Of a DNA stretch of 57,195 bases, positions 44,968 to 52,781 are shown in pieces. The position numbers and the translations under genes were made by a program. The notes beneath the pieces are model-generated. The model ran no database searches. It was not told the origin of the DNA and worked only from the letters and a program-made list of their open reading frames with translations. Source of the stretch: Actinomycetes bacterium (GTDB lineage Bacteria; Actinomycetota; Acidimicrobiia; Acidimicrobiales; RAAP-2); NCBI GenBank assembly GCA_021791145.1, contig JAJYXE010000048.1, positions 1-57,195 of the forward strand. The letters run 5' to 3'. How positions within the stretch are numbered: the stretch's first letter is position 1; every line of letters starts with the position of its first letter.

Positions 44968-46196
44968 CCGGAGAGACCCGTGCAGTGACCCGCGCGGCCA
45001 GAGAGGCGGCCGGGCAGGTGCCCTTGCCCCGCCTCCTCCTCGTCGAGTGCCCGGGGCTCGACGCGTCCGGCGCGGACGGCGGCGGCGAGCACCTCCGCCG
45101 GTTCGGCCGGGTGGTCGAGGCGCTGTCGTCGGTGTGCCCGTGGGTGGACGCGGTCCGTCCCGGAGTGTGCATCCTGCCGATCAAGGGCCCGGCTCGCTAC
45201 TTCGGCAGCGAGGATGCCGTGCTCGCCAGGGTGGCGGAGGCCGTGGCGGGCGCCTTGCCCGCTGCGGAGGCCGACGACCTGTGCAAGGGCGACCGGGTCC
45301 GGCTCGGCGTGGCCGAAGGGGTCTTCGCCGCCGCGCTCGCGGCCAGGAGCGGGGCGGTGGTGCCGGCGGGGGAGACCGCACGCTTCCTCGCCCCTTGGCC
45401 CGTCGACGAGCTCTCGGACCCCGAGCTCGCCGACGTCCTCATCCGGCTGGGGCTGACGACGCTCGGGCGTTTCGCCGCTCTCCCCGTGGCGGACGTCCTC
45501 GCCCGGTTCGGCACTTCCGGGGTCCGGGGCCACCGGCTCGCGCGCGCGCTCGACGGAGAGCTCCCCGGCTACCGGGTCACGGGCATGAGCGCCCGGCTGG
45601 TCGCCGCCCTCGGACGCGCCCTGGCGCTCCAGGACCGTCAGCCCGGCTTCTGGGGAGGGGTCAGCGCCGCTGACGAGCGCGCCGCGGAGGTGCTGACCGC
45701 GCTCCAGCGTCGGCTCGGCACCGCCGCGGTGACGGTGCCCGTGCTCCAAGGTGGTCGCGGACCGGCGGACCGGTGCCGGATGGTGCCCTGGAGCCCCGCC
45801 GCAGCGTCCCTGGCGTACGCGCCCTTCCCCGGGCAGAAGTCGCCGCGTCGGAACCGGAAGCCCTCCTCCGAGCCGCCGTGGCCGGGGCGGCTTCCTCCGC
45901 CCGCGCCCGCGCGGGTGATGGCGGGGGATCGGAGCGCTGACCTCGTCGACGGTGCCGGCGTGCCTGTCGTGGTCAGCGGGAGGGGGTTGCTCACCGCAGA
46001 GCCGGCACGACTCTCGGTCGGCGGCGGCCCGTGGATCGCGGTCACCGCCTGGAGCGCGCCCTGGCCCGTGGAGGAGCGGTGGTGGTCGACCGCACGCCGA
46101 CGTGCCGCGCGCCTGCAGGTGCTCTCGTCGGACGGCACGGCACGGCTCCTCGTGAGCGAGCGTGGTTGCTGGCGTGTCGAGGCCGTCTACGACTGA
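44964..46196 (+). CDS. imuB: ImuB (Y-family polymerase-like mutasome hub), internally shortened
   Basis: A 410-residue ImuB. The protein lacks catalytic acids and serves as an adaptor that binds the beta clamp and DnaE2. The palm/thumb part is clear: LLLVECPGLD replaces the catalytic motif, VDAVRPGVCILPIKGPARYFG, VRLGVAEGVFAAALAAR, FLAPWPVDELSDPELADVLIRLGLTTLGRFAALP in pieces. After RLARALDGELPG (about 200) the chain goes almost straight to DRQPGFWGG, the QLPLWG-like clamp motif (Gln226). The usual little-finger region of about 120 residues is missing: M. tuberculosis ImuB is over 500 residues. The C-terminal part (VTVPVLQGGRGPADR, PWPVEERWW) is normal. ATG 44964 overlaps the imuA' stop. Confidence 0.9.
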   Translation: MTGETRAVTRAAREAAGQVPLPRLLLVECPGLDASGADGGGEHLRRFGRVVEALSSVCPWVDAVRPGVCILPIKGPARYFGSEDAVLARVAEAVAGALPAAEADDLCKGDRVRLGVAEGVFAAALAARSGAVVPAGETARFLAPWPVDELSDPELADVLIRLGLTTLGRFAALPVADVLARFGTSGVRGHRLARALDGELPGYRVTGMSARLVAALGRALALQDRQPGFWGGVSAADERAAEVLTALQRRLGTAAVTVPVLQGGRGPADRCRMVPWSPAAASLAYAPFPGQKSPRRNRKPSSEPPWPGRLPPPAPARVMAGDRSADLVDGAGVPVVVSGRGLLTAEPARLSVGGGPWIAVTAWSAPWPVEERWWSTARRRAARLQVLSSDGTARLLVSERGCWRVEAVYD

Positions 46197-46220
46197 GAGC
46201 TCTACGACTGAGGAGCCGAG

Positions 46221-49200
46221 ATGCCGATGACGGCGCCTTACGCGGAGCTGCACTGCCACTCGAATTTCTCCTTCCTGGACGGCGCCTCCCATCCTGAGGA
46301 GCTCGTCGCGCAAGCTGCGCGGCTCGGGCTCTCCGCGCTCGCGCTCACCGACCACAACGGGCTCTACGGGGTGGTGCGCTTCAGTGAGGCGGCGCGGCGC
46401 GTCGGCCTCCCGACCGTCTTCGGGGCCGAGCTCACCGTCGATCCCTCCGGGCGCGTCCCGCCTCCCGCCTCGGGGCCCGAGCGCACCCCCGGGCCCGTGC
46501 GCACTGGCGAGCCCGATCCCGGTGGCCGGCACCTGGTCGTGCTCGCCCGGGACCCGCTGGGCTACGCGCATCTCAGCCGCACCATCGCCGAGGCGCACCT
46601 GGCCGGCGGGGAGAAGGGCCGTCCGGCACTCTCGCTCGCGGCGCTCGCCGACGCGTCCACCGCCGCCCGCGCCGGCGGGGGGAGCTGGCAGGTGCTCACG
46701 GGGTGCAGGAAGGGACCGGTGGCCGCCGCGCTGACCGAAGAGGGGCCGCGCGCGGCCCGTCGACGTCTCGACGAGCTGGTGGCCGCGTTCGGGAGGGACA
46801 GCGTCGCGGTGGAGCTGTGGGACCACGGAGACCCGCTCGACTCCACGCGCAACGATGTGCTCGCTCAACTGGCCGTCCACGCCGGCTGTGCGATCGTCGC
46901 CACCAACAACGTCCACTACGCCTCCCCGAAGAGGTTCCCGCTCGCCACCGCGCTCGCGGCGGTCCGGGCACGCCGGCCGCTCGAGGAGCTGTGCGGGTGG
47001 CTGCCCCCGACGGCGGCAGCCTGTCTGCGCACCGGAGGGGAGCAGGAGCGCCGGTTCGCCCGCTGGCCGGGCGCGGTGGAGCAGGCGGCGGAGATCGGGG
47101 CTGCGTGCGCCTTCGACCTGCGCCTGGTCGCGCCCAAGTTGCCGGACTTCCCGGTCCCGGCCGGGCACGACGAGGACAGCTGGCTGCGCCACCTCGTGGA
47201 GGATGGGGCGACCAGGCGTTACGGCCCTCGGGGCGCCGAGCGGGTCCCCGGCGCCTGGGAGCGGCTCGACCACGAGCTCTCGGTCATCGAGACGCTCGGC
47301 TACGCGGGTTACTTCCTCACCGTCTGGGACATCGTCGAGCAGTGCCGGCGCACCGGCGTCTACTGCCAGGGCCGCGGCTCGGCCGCGACCTCCGCGGTCT
47401 GCTACGTGCTCGGGATCACGCTCGTCGACGCGGTGTCGCTCGGCCTGCTCTTCGAGCGGTTCCTCTCACCCGCACGGGACGGGCCGCCCGACATCGACCT
47501 CGACATCGAGTCGACGCGGCGCGAGGAGATCATCCAGTACGTCTACAGCCGCTACGGCCGCCGCCATGCTGCACAGGTGGCGAACGTGATCACCTACCGC
47601 CAGCGCTCTGCGTTGCGCGACATGGGAAAGGCGCTCGGCCTCGACGCAATGGACGTGGACCGGTGGGCCAAGCAGACCGATCGCACGGACGCGCTCGGAG
47701 GGCGCGAGGAGGTGCCCGCATCGTTGCGCGGGCTGGCCGCAGAGGTGCTCGACTTCCCCCGCCATCTCGGCATCCACTCGGGGGGCATGGTCATCTGCGA
47801 CCGTCCGGTGGTCGACGTCTGCCCCGTCGAGCCGGCGCGCATGCCCACACGCACGGTCCTGCAATGGGACAAGGACGACTGCGCGGCCGCGGGGCTCGTG
47901 AAGTTCGACCTGCTCGGTCTCGGGATGCTCGAGGCGCTCCACCACATGGTCGACCTCGTCGCCGAGCACCACGGCGTCGTGATCGACCTCGCGGCCCTCC
48001 CGCAGGAGGACGCCGTCTACGACCTGTTGTGCCGGGCGGACACGGTCGGGGTCTTCCAGGTGGAGAGCCGAGCGCAGATGGGCACGCTGCCCCGCGTGCA
48101 GCCGCGCTGCTTCTACGACCTCGCGGTCGAGGTCGCGCTCGTCCGGCCAGGCCCCATCCAGGGCCACGCGGTGCATCCCTACATCCGGCGCCGGCGCGGT
48201 GAGGAGCCCGTCACCTACCTCCACCCGCTGCTCGAGCCGGCCTTGCGCCGCACCCTCGGCGTCCCGCTCTTCCAGGAGCAGCTCATGCAGATCGCAGTCG
48301 ACGTCGCCGGCTTCACGCCGACCGATGCGGACGAGCTCCGTCAAGCCATGAGCCACAAGCGCTCGGACGAGAGAATGGAGGCGCTGCGCGACCGGCTCTT
48401 CGCGGGGATGGCCGCGCGCGGGGTGTCCGACGACGTGGCGCAGAAGGTCTTCGAGAGCCTGTCCGCCTTCGCCAACTTCGGCTTCCCCGAGAGCCACTCG
48501 CTGTCCTTCGCCTCGCTCGTGTACGCCTCCGCATGGTTGAAGCTGCACTACCCGGCGGCCTTCACGGCAGGCCTCCTCAATGCACAGCCCATGGGCTTCT
48601 GGTCGCCCCAGAGCCTGCTCGCCGACGCCAAGCGCCACGGGATCGCCGTGCTACGTCCGGACGTGAACGTGAGCCGGGCCGGCGCGGCACCGGTCGGCGC
48701 GGCGGCCCTGCGCATCGGTCTCGCCTCCGTGCGCTTCGTCGGCAGGGGGACCGCCGAGCGGATCTCCGCCGGCCAGCCCTGGGCGAGCCAGGAGGACCTC
48801 GTGCGCCGGGGAGGGCTGAACCGCGCGCAGCTCGAGGCGCTCGCGCTGTCGGGCGCGCTCGACGGGCTCGACGGGCTCGACGGGCTCGACCGGCTCGACC
48901 GGCTCGACGGGCTCGACGGGCGGACCGGCGCGCCTGACCGCCGCGCACTCGTGTGGGCCGCGGGCGCGGCCGCCCAGGCAACTCCCGGGCGCCTCCCGGG
49001 GATCGTCACCGGCGCCGTCGCGCCTTCGCTGCCACCCAGGGCGGCGATCGAGGAGGTGAGGGACGATCTGTGGTCGATCGGGGTGGCCCCGGACCGGACC
49101 GCCATCGAGCTCGCCCGCCCCGAGCTTGAGCGGCGCGGGGTGGCAACGATCGCTGAGGTCGTGGAGGGTCCTTCGTCCAAAGTGGTGGTCGCCGGGGTGG

Positions 49201-49448
49201 TGACCCACCGCCAGCAGCCCGACACCGCCCGCGGCGCGGTGTTCTTGAACCTCGAGGACGAGACCGGGATGCTGAACGTCGTGTGCTCGAAGGGTGCGTG
49301 GGCGCGCTGGCGTGCGGTGGCGAGGAGCTCGCCTGCGCTGATCGTGAAGGGGCGTCTGGAGCGGGCACAGGGCACGGTGAACGTGGTCGCCGAGCGGTTC
49401 GAGCCGCTCGCGCTCGGGCCGGTGCCGGGGTCCCGTGACTTCCGCTGA
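46221..49448 (+). CDS. dnaE2: Error-prone DNA polymerase DnaE2
   Basis: A 1075-residue C-family polymerase that performs SOS mutagenesis with ImuA'/ImuB. The N-terminal PHP domain starts YAELHCHSNFSFLDGASHPEELV and has ALTDHNGLYGVVRFSEAA. The catalytic acids lie in GPPDIDLDIESTRREEI, with KFDLLGLGMLEALHHM and QEQLMQIAVDVAGFT typical of DnaE2. The C terminus has an OB domain (NLEDETGMLNVVCSKGAW). An LDG repeat near residue 880-900 is encoded by a 9-bp tandem repeat and lies in the helix-hairpin-helix region. GGAG precedes ATG 46221 (ATG 46227 also possible). A TCTACGACTGAG repeat marks the short gap after imuB. Confidence 0.96.
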   Translation: MPMTAPYAELHCHSNFSFLDGASHPEELVAQAARLGLSALALTDHNGLYGVVRFSEAARRVGLPTVFGAELTVDPSGRVPPPASGPERTPGPVRTGEPDPGGRHLVVLARDPLGYAHLSRTIAEAHLAGGEKGRPALSLAALADASTAARAGGGSWQVLTGCRKGPVAAALTEEGPRAARRRLDELVAAFGRDSVAVELWDHGDPLDSTRNDVLAQLAVHAGCAIVATNNVHYASPKRFPLATALAAVRARRPLEELCGWLPPTAAACLRTGGEQERRFARWPGAVEQAAEIGAACAFDLRLVAPKLPDFPVPAGHDEDSWLRHLVEDGATRRYGPRGAERVPGAWERLDHELSVIETLGYAGYFLTVWDIVEQCRRTGVYCQGRGSAATSAVCYVLGITLVDAVSLGLLFERFLSPARDGPPDIDLDIESTRREEIIQYVYSRYGRRHAAQVANVITYRQRSALRDMGKALGLDAMDVDRWAKQTDRTDALGGREEVPASLRGLAAEVLDFPRHLGIHSGGMVICDRPVVDVCPVEPARMPTRTVLQWDKDDCAAAGLVKFDLLGLGMLEALHHMVDLVAEHHGVVIDLAALPQEDAVYDLLCRADTVGVFQVESRAQMGTLPRVQPRCFYDLAVEVALVRPGPIQGHAVHPYIRRRRGEEPVTYLHPLLEPALRRTLGVPLFQEQLMQIAVDVAGFTPTDADELRQAMSHKRSDERMEALRDRLFAGMAARGVSDDVAQKVFESLSAFANFGFPESHSLSFASLVYASAWLKLHYPAAFTAGLLNAQPMGFWSPQSLLADAKRHGIAVLRPDVNVSRAGAAPVGAAALRIGLASVRFVGRGTAERISAGQPWASQEDLVRRGGLNRAQLEALALSGALDGLDGLDGLDRLDRLDGLDGRTGAPDRRALVWAAGAAAQATPGRLPGIVTGAVAPSLPPRAAIEEVRDDLWSIGVAPDRTAIELARPELERRGVATIAEVVEGPSSKVVVAGVVTHRQQPDTARGAVFLNLEDETGMLNVVCSKGAWARWRAVARSSPALIVKGRLERAQGTVNVVAERFEPLALGPVPGSRDFR
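48858..48920 (+). repeat. Seven copies of a 9-bp repeat (CTCGACGGG) inside dnaE2
   Basis: CTCGACGGG repeats three times, CTCGACCGG twice, and CTCGACGGG twice more, encoding an LDG/LDR run. It keeps the frame and is likely to vary in copy number between strains. Confidence 0.95.
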
Positions 49449-49472
49449 CTCCGCTGCCAACGAGCCCTCCGG

Positions 49473-49928
49473 TCAGCTACGGGTTCGCGGGATCCCAGCC
49501 TTCTCGAGCACTTGCGCGCTGACGCCGACCGCACGCCACGCCGAGTAGGAGAGGCCTTTGCGAGTGCTGTAGCTCTTCGCGACCCTGACGAAATCCTTCT
49601 CGATGGCCGCGACGTCGACGGACTGGCCCGAGTGTGCGAGCTCGGCCTCGAGGTCTCGCTGCTCCTGCACCAGATGCAGCCGGTTCAGGGGGCTCGCAGA
49701 CGCGATCTCCTTTTCGATCGCGGCCAACTTCTTGCGGATCGATTCGACGGTCCGCTTCCTGCCCCGTCGCGGCTTGGTCGTCTCGAGGGCTTCGAGGTAC
49801 GCCCGGACAATTCGACCCTCTTCGCGCCCCTTTGCCAGCGCGGCCTTGTGGGAATCGGACATCGGGCCCGGCTTGCGAGCCCTTCTCTTAGAAGCAGTCG
49901 CACTCTTGGAAGCAGTCGAAGTAGCCAT
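49473..49928 (-). CDS. Conserved actinobacterial helical protein of unknown function
   Basis: A 151-residue protein with a Lys/Arg/Ser/Thr-rich N terminus (about 1-28) followed by MSDSHKAALAKGREEGRIVRAYLEALE, a charged helix; KPRRGRKRTVESIRKKLAAIEKEIA is basic and could touch nucleic acid. SPLNRLHLVQEQRDLEAELA is a second helix, and the C-terminal FVRVAKSYSTRKGLSYSAWRAVGVSAQVLEKAGI looks like a conserved small domain. I believe similar proteins occur widely in actinobacteria without a known role. TAGTGT lies 14 nt before ATG 49928. It ends 24 bp from the convergent dnaE2. Confidence 0.75.
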   Translation of the reverse strand: MATSTASKSATASKRRARKPGPMSDSHKAALAKGREEGRIVRAYLEALETTKPRRGRKRTVESIRKKLAAIEKEIASASPLNRLHLVQEQRDLEAELAHSGQSVDVAAIEKDFVRVAKSYSTRKGLSYSAWRAVGVSAQVLEKAGIPRTRS

Positions 49929-49936
49929 GGCTCGTC

Positions 49937-49942
49937 ACACTA
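49937..49942 (-). promoter_or_regulatory. Probable -10 hexamer TAGTGT
   Basis: TAGTGT on the minus strand begins 14 nt before ATG 49928. Confidence 0.4.
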
Positions 49943-50546
49943 CATCACTTCCACCCTGCGTTCGAACCTTTCTGGCTCACTGTGCCTCGCGCACGCAGAG
50001 CTGTCAGGCGCGTTCTCCTGCCGCTGACTCCGCACTGATCTCTCAAAGCCTCGAGCGCGGAGGACCCCCAGAGTCGCTCGCCATGCGGCGCCTCTGGTCG
50101 TCCTTCCTGGTGGAGCCGGGCGGATCGCTGCCTCCCTTCCTTCCGCTCGGCGGCTCGGTGGCCCACGTTTTGCACTATCAGTCTGTGCTTTCCTCCCGGG
50201 CCCAGTACGAGCCATGACAAGGAGCACGGCAGAAGCTGCGACCGGTCCCTCGGGACTTTTGCCGTGCGCCACGGACGGGTTCCGGTTGGTGCCTTCGGAA
50301 TGGGCCCGGCATGCGGTGCTCGGGAATGCGGTATGGGCACTGCGGAAGGGGCCGAGGGAGCGGGTTGGATGCTCCGGAGCACTTGGTGACGACATCGGCA
50401 TCGGTGAGGCTCCATCAGGAAGTCGTCAGAGCGGGAGATGGCGACCACGGTGCGATCCCGCAGCGGGGCAGCTTCGCCGATGCATGAAGGGGATGGCTCG
50501 GGGGTAGGAAGGAGGAGTCCGGGTACCACCGGGCGTCAGTCACAAT

Positions 50547-50581
50547 GCATCGGAGCCCCCGGAGCCCGGGGGCTCCGATGC
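50547..50581. terminator. Perfect 14-bp hairpin, terminator-like
   Basis: GCATCGGAGCCCCC and GGGGGCTCCGATGC flank a 7-base loop GGAGCCC. The stem is very stable but lacks a T-run on either side, so a rho-independent terminator is uncertain. It overlaps the start of the tandem repeat. Confidence 0.55.
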
Positions 50582-50631
50582 GTCCGGAAGCGATGAAGCG
50601 ATTCCGATGCGTCCGGAAGCGATGAAGCGAT
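50574..50631. repeat. Two perfect tandem copies of a 29-bp unit
   Basis: The unit starts TCCGATGCGTCCGG and ends AAGCGATGAAGCGAT; copies lie at 50574-50602 and 50603-50631 without any difference. The first shares eight bases with the hairpin's right arm. Confidence 0.95.
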
Positions 50632-50679
50632 GAGGTCGGGGGGCGCGTATGCCCCAGCGAAGCGGACCTGCAACGTGCA

Positions 50680-50685
50680 TAGGAT
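50680..50685 (+). promoter_or_regulatory. Probable -10 hexamer TAGGAT
   Basis: TAGGAT begins 12 nt before GTG 50692, with no ribosome site. Confidence 0.45.
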
Positions 50686-50691
50686 CTGGCT

Positions 50692-51018
50692 GTGATCACG
50701 TGGGACGACTTCGCGAAGGTCGACGTTCGTGTGGGGCGCATCATCGAAGCGTCCGCGTTCCCCGAGGCGCGCAAGCCCGCTTGGAAGCTCCGTATCGACT
50801 TCGGTCCGGAGATCGGCGAGAAGCGCTCCTCGGCGCAGATAACCAACTACGCGAAGGAAGAGCTCGAGGGCCGGCTTGTCCTCGCGGTCGTGAACCTCCC
50901 CGCCCGCCAGGTGGGTCCGTCCCACTCCGAGGTGCTGACCCTCGGGACCTACCGCGGGGAGACGGTGCTGCTCGTCATGCCGGACGCCGGGGCGCAGCCC
51001 GGCGACAAGCTGGGTTGA
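50692..51018 (+). CDS. tRNA-binding domain protein, CsaA-like
   Basis: A 108-residue OB-fold protein with WDDFAKVDVRVGRIIEASAFPEARKPAWKLRIDFGP at the start, split here into one long strand-rich segment, and KRSSAQITNYAKEELEGRLVLAVVNLPARQVGP, then VMPDAGAQPGDKLG. This is the EMAP-II-like tRNA-binding fold found as a free-standing protein, called CsaA in Bacillus, where it can act as a chaperone in secretion. Whether this one binds tRNA or proteins is unknown. It is monocistronic, starts at GTG 50692, and a TAGGAT hexamer lies 12 nt upstream. Confidence 0.9.
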   Translation: MITWDDFAKVDVRVGRIIEASAFPEARKPAWKLRIDFGPEIGEKRSSAQITNYAKEELEGRLVLAVVNLPARQVGPSHSEVLTLGTYRGETVLLVMPDAGAQPGDKLG

Positions 51019-51147
51019 CCGGTCGACGGCGTTGCGCAGCGGTCTGCGCGCCGTGGTCGCTGCCGCGCCCGTCGCGGGCTCGATGCCCCGAGCTTCCCGG
51101 TCGCCACCGATGTGCACGCTCGCAGGGCGGGTGGCCATGATGGGACA

Positions 51148-51504
51148 GTGGCAGACGATCTCGTCACGTACCTCGGTGCCGTCGACCAGGGCCTCGTCGG
51201 CTACCTCGACACCACGGGAAACCTGTCGGCCGAGACGGTCCGGAGGCTGCAGCGCTTTGCAGTCGCCCTGTCGGAAGGCTCGATGACGCCGGGGCTGGCC
51301 CGCGAAGACTGGCCGGACTTCTACCCGTTGGCCGCAGCCTTCGTCGTCGCGTGCGGCAGCGACGAGCTGCGAGGGCTCTACGACCAGGCGACCGTCTTCA
51401 GCGCGGTGGTGCGCGGCGACGTCGCGTTCACCGATGCCGACCGGGTCTTCCTCGTGCAACTCGCCGACGAGCTCGAGCAGTACGCGAGCACCTGCCACCG
51501 CTGA
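51148..51504 (+). CDS. Hypothetical helical protein
   Basis: A 118-residue acidic protein predicted to be mainly helical. It reads ADDLVTYLGAVDQGLVGYLD, then SAETVRRLQRFAVALSEGSMTP, LAREDWPDFYPLAAAFVVACGSDELRGLYDQ in part, and ends VFLVQLADELEQYASTCHR. No family is recognised. Two cysteines are present. Start is GTG 51148, since CATGAT lies 12 nt upstream and no ribosome site is seen; an open reading extends to 51112 only. It is convergent with the GNAT gene (42 bp apart) and follows the tRNA-binding protein by 129 bp. Confidence 0.65.
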   Translation: MADDLVTYLGAVDQGLVGYLDTTGNLSAETVRRLQRFAVALSEGSMTPGLAREDWPDFYPLAAAFVVACGSDELRGLYDQATVFSAVVRGDVAFTDADRVFLVQLADELEQYASTCHR

Positions 51505-51546
51505 GCGCGCCGGCACGGACCCGGGCGACTTCTACGGTGTCGCACC

Positions 51547-52581
51547 TCACCGGCAAGCGCCGCGGCCGAGCCGCTTCTGCCACACCGTCGCCGTGCCGGT
51601 GAGCCTGTAGCCCAGCCGTTCGTTGACGCGGATCATCGGCTCGTTGGACGCGGCATTGGTGGTGACGACGCGCCGGGTCGCCGGGAAGCGCTCGACGAGC
51701 CTGCGGAGGTTGGCCACCTTGAGGAGCGTCCCAAGCCGATGGCCGCGGTGGGCGGGCACGACGTAGGTATCGAGCTGGTACGCGACCAACGGCGCCGCAC
51801 GCGGGACGCCGATCTCGCTGTACCCGGCGAGCTCGCCGTCGGGTGAGATCGCCGCCACGGCCATCGTGGCGCGGTCCATCGCCTCGACCACGTGCTCGTG
51901 CTGGCGCAGGCGGGCGACGTCCCACGATTCCGGCTCGACCTCGAGACCTCCAGAGGGGATGTCGGTCGACATGCCGGCGGCTGCCCGGACCCGCCCGGCT
52001 GCCCACTCCCGAGGGCAGCTCCCCTCCCAGCTCACGAGCCGGTAGCCGCTTGCTCGCACGTGTGCCTCGGAGGCCAGCGCACAGAGGAGCTCCGGGTCGA
52101 CTGGGACGTCGAGCTCTCGACGCGCCTCGGCGAGCACCGGCTCGTACCCCGCGGCCCTTGCGAAGCAGTCGCGGCGCCCGGTCTCGGGGGAGCCGAGGGG
52201 GGACTCGGACGTCCCCGACAAGACGTGCCGGCCGCGGTCACGCGCGATCTGCTCGGCCGCCTCGAGGAGCGCCCGGCCCACTCCGCGGTGCTGCCACGCA
52301 GGATCGACCCAGATCTCGATGTCGGCGGCGTCGAGGTTGTCTCGCAGCTCCGTCCGGACCTGGAAGCAGCCCGCGACGACGTCTGCGAGCCGCGCCACGC
52401 CGAGCACGTAGGCTCGCACGCCCGGCTGGTCCAACATGGCGGCCCGCTCGTGGAGGAGCCACCCCGGGTCGTCGGGCCAGTCCGCCTCGAGGACGGCGGA
52501 GAGGGGGGAGAACCACTCCTCCAAGAGCGCCGGCCCGTCCGGGCGGACGAGCTCTGCCTCGAGCCCCGAGAGCCGGGTCAC
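51547..52581 (-). CDS. GNAT acetyltransferase with two tandem domains
   Basis: A 344-residue protein with two GNAT folds, resembling the mycothiol synthase and aminoglycoside-type double GNATs of actinobacteria. In the first domain IWVDPAWQHRGVGRALLEAAEQIA carries the acetyl-CoA-binding Q/RxxGxG/A motif (about 95-118). In the second, DTYVVPAHRGHRLGTLLKVANLRRL gives HRGHRLG. Between lies CALASEAHVRASGYRLVSWEG. The substrate is unknown. Start is GTG 52581, and TATCGT begins 12 nt upstream in a tandem repeat. The frame continues into the repeat up to 52662, which I reject because the residues there are repeat-coded (AIVRPAIVRP). Confidence 0.85.
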   Translation of the reverse strand: MTRLSGLEAELVRPDGPALLEEWFSPLSAVLEADWPDDPGWLLHERAAMLDQPGVRAYVLGVARLADVVAGCFQVRTELRDNLDAADIEIWVDPAWQHRGVGRALLEAAEQIARDRGRHVLSGTSESPLGSPETGRRDCFARAAGYEPVLAEARRELDVPVDPELLCALASEAHVRASGYRLVSWEGSCPREWAAGRVRAAAGMSTDIPSGGLEVEPESWDVARLRQHEHVVEAMDRATMAVAAISPDGELAGYSEIGVPRAAPLVAYQLDTYVVPAHRGHRLGTLLKVANLRRLVERFPATRRVVTTNAASNEPMIRVNERLGYRLTGTATVWQKRLGRGACR

Positions 52582-52676
52582 GGGCGCACGATAGCGGGCG
52601 CACGATAGCGGGCGCACGATCGCGGGGCGCACGATAGCGGGCAGCACGATCGCGGGCAGCACGATCGCGGGCAGCC
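52582..52676. repeat. Six tandem copies of a 14-15 bp unit spanning the GNAT promoter
   Basis: CACGAT cores lie at 52587, 52601, 52615, 52630, 52645 and 52660, spaced 14, 14, 15, 15 and 15. On the minus strand copies 1, 2 and 4 read TATCGTG, while copies 3, 5 and 6 read CGATCGTG. Copy 1 supplies the -10 of the GNAT gene. Confidence 0.95.
52588..52593 (-). promoter_or_regulatory. Probable -10 hexamer TATCGT for the GNAT gene
   Basis: TATCGT on the minus strand begins 12 nt before GTG 52581 and lies in the first repeat unit. The same hexamer occurs in units 2 and 4. Confidence 0.5.
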
Positions 52677-52769
52677 AAGGAGCCCCTACGTGCGGACGTC
52701 TCCGGTATCCCCGCGCGCCCGCTCGAGACGCGGTGTCGAGTCGAGCGAGTGGACCTTTCGTCCGCGGCG

Positions 52770-52775
52770 TAGCGT
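52770..52775 (+). promoter_or_regulatory. Probable -10 hexamer TAGCGT
   Basis: TAGCGT begins 12 nt before GTG 52782, with no ribosome site. Confidence 0.4.
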
Positions 52776-52781
52776 AGCGAA

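Larger units (their letters stand above)
49929..50691. other. Intergenic stretch, no convincing gene
   Basis: About 760 bases without a gene I accept. Frames exist on both strands (for example 50214-50507 plus, 49940-50529 minus) but they are Arg/Pro/Ser-rich and have no supporting start signals. The stretch holds a strong 14-bp hairpin, a 29-bp tandem repeat and two promoter-like hexamers at its ends. Confidence 0.6.

Noticed and set aside
43386..47273. A 1295-residue open frame on the minus strand
   Set aside because: It is antisense to the imuA'-imuB-dnaE2 operon; only the part ending at 44060 codes for a protein.
50214..50507. 97-residue open frame on the plus strand
   Set aside because: No recognisable domain or start signal, and composition is like noncoding DNA.
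49940..50529. Two open frames on the minus strand in the intergenic stretch
   Set aside because: Arg/Pro/Ser-rich, no family resemblance and no start signals; one is full of repeat-coded residues.
52582..52662. N-terminal extension of the GNAT protein across the tandem repeat
   Set aside because: Residues are repeat-coded (AIVRPAIVRP) and the promoter hexamer lies in the same bases.
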